Assembly: GCA_946406115.1 (NCBI GenBank)
Contig: OX291547.1
Location: 2,609,001-2,673,000 of the forward strand
Origin: Apoda limacodes
Lineage: Eukaryota > Arthropoda > Insecta > Lepidoptera > Limacodidae
DNA: 64,000 nucleotides
Direction: 5' to 3'
A model generated the notes under the pieces. It searched no databases. It was not told the DNA's origin and saw nothing but the letters and a program-made list of their open reading frames with translations. Position numbers and translations under genes: made by a program. Shown one piece after another: positions 58,352 to 64,000 of the stretch. Every line of letters begins with the position of its first letter. Positions within the stretch are counted from its first letter, which is position 1.

Positions 58352-58587
58352 TTCTACACTTACAACTTTGGAATCTAAACAGAAACGATGACTGAAATTC
58401 TTATACCCAAATATTTATTACTGAGCTGTGTCTTACATGTCTAAAGTGATTTACATCCTTTTAAATTTTGCAAATCATCTAAGATCATTTCGGATACTTC
58501 TGAGGATGCTAAACCACATATTTACTAGTCCATAACTGTTCAAACCATTACCCAGCCACCAAAATTATATGATTGGAAAATAATGCT

Positions 58588-58601
58588 ATCACCATGGCAA
58601 C
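58588..58601 (-). promoter_or_regulatory. X-box (RFX factor binding site) upstream of Rpgrip1l
   Basis: Read on the minus strand the 14-mer is GTTGCCATGGTGAT. The plus-strand reading ATCACCATGGCAAC fits the ciliary X-box consensus RYYRYYNNRRNRAC at every position. It lies 237 bp upstream of the ATG. RFX/DAF-19 factors use this site to switch on transition-zone and IFT genes. Confidence 0.75.
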
Positions 58602-58772
58602 TGTCAAAAAATTTTTTTAAACAAAAAGGCTAATGCCTTAGAGCATGCTGCCAAGTCGTCGGCAATGAGGATCAACACGGATCCATAAAAAATCCAAAGG
58701 TACAACCACAAAATGAGTTAGTAGCATTCAAATAAATCCGGAGGTCGTCGAGTTGCCGCGGCGTAGAGTGCG

Positions 58773-58780
58773 TGACGTCA
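58773..58780. promoter_or_regulatory. Full palindromic CRE/ATF-like site
   Basis: A perfect TGACGTCA lies within a locally GC-rich stretch (58741-58815) about 420 bp upstream of the Rpgrip1l ATG and just before an RTE fragment. It could be part of the promoter or chance. Confidence 0.35.
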
Positions 58781-58834
58781 CTGTGACCGTCGCCGCCAGT
58801 TAGCCGATAGCGCACAGTGTTTTATCATCAACAT

Positions 58835-59440
58835 ATCAGCCTATATTGGTCCACTGCTGGACATAAGCCTCCTCTATGGCGCGCCATTTCTCCCGTCGTC
58901 TGCCTTCCGCATCCATCCACCACCAGCCACCTTTTTAAGGTCGTCGGTCCACCGGCTCCACTCTAGGACACGTCTGCTCCATCGGCCATCGGTCCTCCGA
59001 CAGATATGGCCAACCCACTGCCACTTCAGTTTGCTAATTCTGCGAGCTATGTCGGTAACTTTGGTGCTCTTCCGGATGTCCTCATTTCAGATTCGTACCC
59101 TTAGAGATACTCCGAGCATAGCTCGCTCCATTGCGCGCTGTGCGACCTTGAACTTGTGAAGCAGCCCTGCTGTAAGTGTCCACGTTTCGGCGGCGTAAGT
59201 TATGACTGGTAGGACGCACTGGTCAAAGACTTTCGTCTTTAGAATTTTGCGGTATAGGCGACGTAAAGACTTGACGAAGTTTACCAAATGCTGCCCACCC
59301 TAGCTGGATCCTCCTGTCGGCTTCCTTCTCAAAATTGTTCCGGCCCAGTTGGATTTTTTGTCCAAGGTACACATAATCCTGGACAACTTCGAGTAAGGTA
59401 CCCGCGACGTTTACTGGCATTAGCACGACGTGTTAGTTGA
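58835..59440 (-). mobile_element. RTE-type LINE 3' end
   Basis: Two overlapping minus-strand frames give DYVYLGQKIQLGRNNFEKEA, IQLGWAAFGKLRQVF, KTKVFDQCVLPVITYAAETW and KFKVAQRAMERAMLGVSLRV. A frameshift near 59285 separates them. It continues in decayed form to about 58835 (RRISKLKWQW-, RWTDDLKK-like pieces). It lies upstream of Rpgrip1l, on the same strand. Confidence 0.82.
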
Positions 59441-59492
59441 ACATGACTTTTGTCGTACAGTCGTTTATTTTTGGTTAATTGTGTTGTTTGAA

Positions 59493-59521
59493 GTTCAGTT
59501 CAGTTCAGTTCAGTTCAGTTT
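59493..59521. repeat. (GTTCA)n microsatellite
   Basis: Nearly six perfect copies of a 5-bp unit immediately before a THAP-like fragment. Confidence 0.9.
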
Positions 59522-59561
59522 TTAACTATGTATAAAAAATGTACTAAACACGTTTATTGAA

Positions 59562-59715
59562 ATGCCAGAGAAACTATTTTTTAACGTGCCGAAAACCCCA
59601 AAGCTTCGTAAAAAACGTCGTAAAAAGAGACGATGAAACCCACTTTCGTCCCAAGTTACAGGACATTGCTGTGAAGATCATTTCGATGTACGTACATCAT
59701 CTCCTTAGCTTCCAC
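59562..59715 (+). pseudogene. THAP-domain fragment
   Basis: In one frame: MPEKLFFNVPKTPKLRKK then a basic run, a TGA at 59634, then NPLSSQVTGHCCEDHFDV. FxxPK followed by the C-x2-H of CCEDHF is the second half of a THAP zinc finger. The first cysteine pair is missing and a stop interrupts the domain. Possibly a relic of a P-like element or of a THAP gene. Confidence 0.55.
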
Positions 59716-61064
59716 ATGCCGATCGGTAATAAAATAAATGAAATTGTGAAATATCTAAGAGCAAAATAATAACTTTTTTTGTGCATATCCACGTCATCCT
59801 AGCGAGTCTGCAAAAAACTAGCCATTGACAACCAATATTAAGATTTCCGTCGTAGGTTGGCATGTGAATTGCATAGTGAATCGAACTATAATTAAAGTGC
59901 AAGGATAGTTACTTTAGTTCAAAATCTATCCATAGGTACCTAATAGGTAGGGAAGTACTATAGGTATAGTCTGACAAAGATCTTTTTGCTTCTGGCTGTA
60001 CTAATGCCGCCAAAGTGTCACCACATTAATTTTTTTACTATCCCCCCTATACCAAAACATGTAGTGGCATAATAATATCGTATCGTTGGTTTTATCATAG
60101 CTTAAATTTCCGTTTGAGAAATAAAATAAACGTTAAAATACCAACATTATTGTGAACTCGTCTGTTGTCAAAAGAGATATGTACGAAAGGGTTGCTTCCA
60201 GGTAAGGCCAATTTTTATCCTGATCAAGAGTTCGACTGAAATATCTATCGAAATGAAATCGATGGTACGAGTAGGGGGAGTCACGCACAAGAGCTTGTAA
60301 TGTATACAAAATGCACCATCTAACCACAAATTTATTGAATCAATAATTGTTATCAAAATGAAATCGGCGGCAGGTGGTAGCGCGGCACAAACTAGTAGTA
60401 AACGAATTAAAATGAACTATTATCTATGGATGCGCCCTAAATGAATAATTCAAGTAATATTTTACCTAAAACTAAGATGAATCTGAAAACTGGTTACTAT
60501 TATGAACAAGCAGCGCCCACGCTCAAAAAAATCCTTCTCAGAATACACTTTATATACATTTTGATACCTACCATAACAGCTCAGAGTAAGCGCCACCCCT
60601 TTAGCCCTGCGACGAAAACTGGAACTATTGCAATAAAATTTAACTAGATCTGGGTATCGAATCGCTTTATTCGTAGGTACTGTAGCTACCAGGTCGTGAC
60701 TCCCTTGCAGATTGATTGCTAAAGAGCTACTGGGGGCGTACCGCTACTCTTACGGCAGTTCAATTCGAGGACTGTGTCAGGATTCGGGAATCAATTGACA
60801 TCCATAATAATTCATCATGGTTCATCAGCACACTATTATTATCACCATAAAAGTCCACTGCTTCCCCATTCCACTGTTGAAAACCCTCATTTCACTAAAT
60901 TTCTCGTTGATTCTTTGAAGCATACCTGTCCGTGACAGCCGTATCTGCTTGCTGAACACTATCTTGTTCCCTACTATAAAAAATCCTAAAATTTGGCGTA
61001 GTGTGAACGACCTAACTAGAATTAATACGCTCTCCAGGGGATATTGAACTAGTCCATTTCTTGT
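59716..61064. other. Intergenic stretch, no recognised gene
   Basis: AT-rich with short unsupported frames. Confidence 0.35.
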
Positions 61065-61430
61065 TCACACCGCCGAATTCATATGGTCTCCGGTTCCTTT
61101 GGTTGTACGGTGATCTGAATTGCTGCTGCGATGGACTAGGTTGTGTATCTCTTCCTGAGATAATCTTGCAATTGTACTAAAACGAGATGTCTGCATTACT
61201 GAGGGCACGTATACTCGTACTTGATGTCGCTCCGATGACATTGTCATAGAGGCTAGTCCATCAACGACTAAGTCTTCCGCAAATTTACTAACTGCACCAG
61301 TTAATTGTGATATACTTAATATCCCTACATTCTCGTTTTTATTTCTCCACCTTGGTGTGAGGCTACTTTTAAAACGTTTGATGATTATCTTTTCGTCTAC
61401 AATTCCACATTGTTATCCACATAATACTCG
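61065..61430 (-). CDS. Unidentified open reading frame
   Basis: An open frame of about 121 codons bounded by an upstream TAA and a TGA-type end near 61065. Internal Met at 61247. Readable segments include LTPRWRNKNENVGILSISQL, TGAVSKFAEDLVVDGLASM and SFRFSTIARLS-like basic/polar sequence. Composition looks protein-like and is unlike neighbouring low-complexity frames. There is no family I can name; it could be a transposable-element protein fragment or an exon of a gene beyond the window. Confidence 0.4.
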
Positions 61431-61444
61431 ATAAAGTAGTCGGT

Positions 61445-61560
61445 GGTGGCTGAGGGGTTTAAAGTAGTCGTTGGTGGCCGAGTGGTTTAAATTTCACTAC
61501 ACGTCCTAAGTGGCGGAGGTTCGAACCCCGTGTCGGCGTAAACCAATGAGTATTTTCTTA
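61445..61560 (+). mobile_element. tRNA-like SINE head with internal duplication
   Basis: tggccgagtggtttaa (box A-like) and ggttcgaacccc (box B) sit 39 bp apart, with partial tRNA-like pairing. A 28-bp head segment is duplicated in tandem (61438-61492). No convincing cloverleaf, so a SINE head rather than a tRNA gene. Confidence 0.55.
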
Positions 61561-61566
61561 ATTTTC

Positions 61567-61640
61567 ACAATCAAATCAAAATCTTTTTATTCAAATGGGT
61601 TACTAAGAACACTTTCGAATCGTCAAGTAAATTAACTACA
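61567..61640 (-). mobile_element. LINE 3' tail fragment
   Basis: caatcaaatcaaaatctttt, tattcaaatgggttact and cactttcgaatcgtcaag match the tails at 17042 and 41955. Confidence 0.55.
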
Positions 61641-61959
61641 ACTAATTACAATACTGTTTTATTGCGTGCGTCCAATAGGTAATCTTTGTAAAATCACAAA
61701 CGAAACATAAAATTATAGTGTATCAACTAATAAATACATGTTTTGTATTGAAACATTAAACAAACAAGATTTACAAAGTGAATAGTTTGATTTAAAAAAA
61801 ACAATCAATATTTATGTAATATTGCAATTGCCTATTGTTTTTCAGATTGCATGTTGGCACCATGTGATGCGTTAAAAGTTTCCAATTATTCTGTGACGGG
61901 ATTTAAAGTAACTCCCGAGAAAAATATATTCATATAACATATAATATTACATAGCAGAC

Positions 61960-61977
61960 GTATATATATATATATAT
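61960..61977. repeat. (TA)n microsatellite
   Basis: A run of TA repeats within an otherwise unannotated stretch (61641-62460) that also has CA-rich segments at 62030-62070 and 62265-62320. Confidence 0.8.
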
Positions 61978-62459
61978 CGTTCGGCCGCCCGATAGCAACA
62001 GGGCTCGAAACACGAGCGGGTGCTACACACAAACACGCACATATACATAAATGCACACACATATTCAAACAGACGTTGCACACCCGAAAGTGGCCCCGCC
62101 ACTACACAACAGCCCGGCAACAAATGCACATCATTTAAACTACCATCACTTCGGAAACTAGCCTTAGGGAAGAAGAAGTGACAAGAAACTCCCGGATGTA
62201 TACCTGTTACCAATCAGTCATGCAGGAACCAAGCCATCAAGTACAAAATATCTATCCAAACATGTATATACACACATACACGTACGTACTCGTGCGCCAC
62301 ACCCCCACACATCCAAAGCCCCACCAAAACCAGGCAACCAAAGGCGGATTGCACATGGTGCATCCCCTGGTAGCTCGCCACCAACCACTATAAAGTAAAC
62401 AACAGAGACATAACATCGTTACTTAGCTTGGTTGGCTAAATTATTTAAGTTTGAATAGA

Positions 62460-63230
62460 AAACCCAGAATAAATTTTGTATGATACTAGGCCATACAATT
62501 TTATTATTCAAATATTCATATACATTATAATATACTTTCTTACATAGCAGATGTTTAATAATAAAATTTAAACTGTTTGTCACCTAAGTTAAGAATTTCT
62601 ACAGTTAACTTATTATAAAATTTTACACCGCTTCCCATAAATGATTTGTTGGCTTTAGTAAGCCTAAACTTTGGCATAGCAAGTTTATTTTTATTTCTCG
62701 TATTCAAGTTGTGCAAATCACTGTTCCTCGGAAATCGGGATATATTTTTACGGACAAACATAATAATTTCATAGATATATTGACACCCGGTACCCGTTAG
62801 AATATTTATTTCTTTAAAAAAATCCCTGAGAGAGTCTCGGCTTCCTAGCTCATAAATGCTTCGTACTGCCCTTTTTGTAATATAAATTTGGTTTAAATAT
62901 CAGCAGCAGAACCCCATAGCAAAATACCATAAGACACTGTGGAAATAAGCAAAGTAAACAAGTCTTGCTGTGGTTATGTCAGTCAGTTGCCTGCTTTTCC
63001 TCACCGCAAAAGCAGTAGAACTAAGTTTACCTGCTAGTACTGTAATTTATGGACCCCACTGCAATTTTGAGTCAATAGTTATAGCTAAGAAGACAGTTTT
63101 ATCAACATATTCTAATTTTTCATTGTTTTAACCAGACTTCTATTAATTTGGATTACATTAGGTAGTGAAAACTTAATGCATTTTGTTTTATTAGCATTAA
63201 GTACAATATTATTAAAGGGGTTCGATGCCT
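62460..63230 (-). mobile_element. Second copy of the 29331-31140 LINE family, decayed
   Basis: The minus-strand frame 62555-62761 gives SRFPRNSDLHNLNTRNKNKL and NKSFMGSGVKFYNKL, parallel to VHKVNTRSKNKL and NFFMGQ of the other copy. Upstream, YGILLWGSAAD and LQKGQ are readable in broken frames. Confidence 0.75.
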
Positions 63231-63510
63231 TCTGTTTCTACGCAACGTTTTAATGCGTTTTTATCAATAGGTAGAGTGATTCACGTGGATGGTTTATACG
63301 TATATAGTTTAATTTTGTTTTGTGTTAATTTGTTGAAATATGACGATAATTCTGAGAAAAACATCGACAAACAAACATACATACATACACTTATGAAATT
63401 TGTCACATCTGTAAAGACATAAACTTACACATTAAATTCATCATTAATATAAACTTGATCGCAGCGTCCAATTAAGCTGAAATTTGGCACGGAGATAGTT
63501 AAAAAAAAAA

Positions 63511-63558
63511 CCGTCCAAGTGCTAGTGGGACTCGCCCATCGAGGGTTCCGTACCTACC
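63511..63558 (+). repeat. Fragment of the 2217-2445 repeat family
   Basis: ccgtccaagtgctagtggga followed by ctcgcccatc and gagggttccgtacc matches the head of the copy at 2217. Confidence 0.6.
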
Positions 63559-63599
63559 ACCATTTACGTAATTTACAAACACAATCAAAAAAAGTGTGC

Positions 63600-63652
63600 C
63601 GCTAAGCGGTCACCCAACCAAGTACTGACCAAGTCTGACGTTGCTTAACTTT
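63600..63652 (-). repeat. 5S-rRNA-like fragment
   Basis: The minus strand reads AGTTAAGCAACGTCAGACTT, GGTCAGTACTTGG and TGACCGCTTAG, closely following the 3' half of 5S rRNA (TTAAGCAGCGTCGGG...GGTTAGTACTTAGATGGGGGACCGCTTGGG). Truncated, so a pseudogene or 5S-derived SINE. Confidence 0.65.
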
Positions 63653-63689
63653 GAATATCGTTTCCAACAAACAAATGTGTTACTGTTTC

Positions 63690-63980
63690 TCTTAATTTTT
63701 TTCAATTAATTTATTTTATTTCAGGTATCTTTGACCCATATACATTTCAATTTCCACACAACAATAACACATAAATTACAGCTATAATCAAAATAAATAT
63801 CATCAACAAACTGATTAAAATTAAACTAAGAACCACTAAAAATAAATCCCATTAAATTTAAAAAAAAATCAGATCAAATAAAAATAAATAAAATCAATTA
63901 GAATCAAAAAAAATTAAATAAATAATAATCATATTTAATCAAAATTAAGTTAAATGAATGAAAATTACATTAAAATTGAA
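63690..63980. repeat. Low-complexity A-rich end of window
   Basis: Repeated aaataaataaaatcaatta-like motifs. No genes. Confidence 0.7.
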
Positions 63981-64000
63981 CAAAAAACCACTACCACTCG

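Noticed and set aside
61470..61545. tRNA gene
   Set aside because: Box A and box B motifs are present, but stems do not pair into a cloverleaf and a LINE tail follows; a SINE head is the better call.

Overview
This window looks like a lepidopteran (moth or butterfly) nuclear genome segment. It is AT-rich, gene-poor and full of transposable elements. Several repeats have a strongly lepidopteran look: tRNA-headed SINEs, short Helitron-like units with TC...CTAG ends, and RTE and jockey/CR1-type LINE remnants. No bacterial, viral or organellar gene organisation is seen. The organism is inferred from repeat style and from one recognisable gene.

One host gene dominates. It lies on the minus strand, starts at an ATG at 58351, and runs out of the window at the low-coordinate end (last exon seen 1598-1714). 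I could chain 34 coding exons (about 4.6 kb in 56.8 kb) by hand. Every junction has GT...AG signals and compatible reading phase, except one inside the C2 domain. The N-terminal coiled coil (exons 2-6) and the C2 domain (exons 27-30) identify it as the insect orthologue of RPGRIP1/RPGRIP1L (NPHP8), a scaffold of the ciliary transition zone. A palindromic X-box, the binding site for RFX factors that drive ciliary genes, sits about 240 bp upstream of the ATG. The C-terminal RPGR-interacting domain is not in the window.

The middle of the gene is unusual. Exons 7-19 are thirteen consecutive short exons (60-129 bp), all of symmetric phase 0-0, encoding Lys/Glu/Ser-rich and Cys-containing linker. 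At least two exon duplications are visible in it: exons 9/10, where the intron side is duplicated too, and the pairs 13/17 and 14/18. This modular array, plus cysteine pairs scattered through exons 2, 9, 10, 22 and 23, is the least expected part of the host gene.

The introns carry the mobile elements. (1) An apparently intact DD82E 'Sailor'-type IS630/Tc1/mariner element (36433-38543) with perfect 28-bp inverted repeats, TA duplication and a one-intron transposase. (2) A P-element-like unit (38878-41618) with 27-bp perfect inverted repeats, an 8-bp target duplication and a THAP-like first exon. (3) A dead Tc1 element (52285-54175) with a second element nested in it. (4) Several fold-back MITEs, Helitron-like units, SINEs, 5S-rRNA-like fragments and many LINE 3' ends. 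A 60-bp minisatellite flanked by a 165-bp direct repeat lies at 255-1493.

Upstream of the gene (58.6-64 kb) are an RTE fragment, a broken THAP fragment, an unidentified minus-strand open frame (61065-61430) and LINE/SINE debris. No second host gene is evident.
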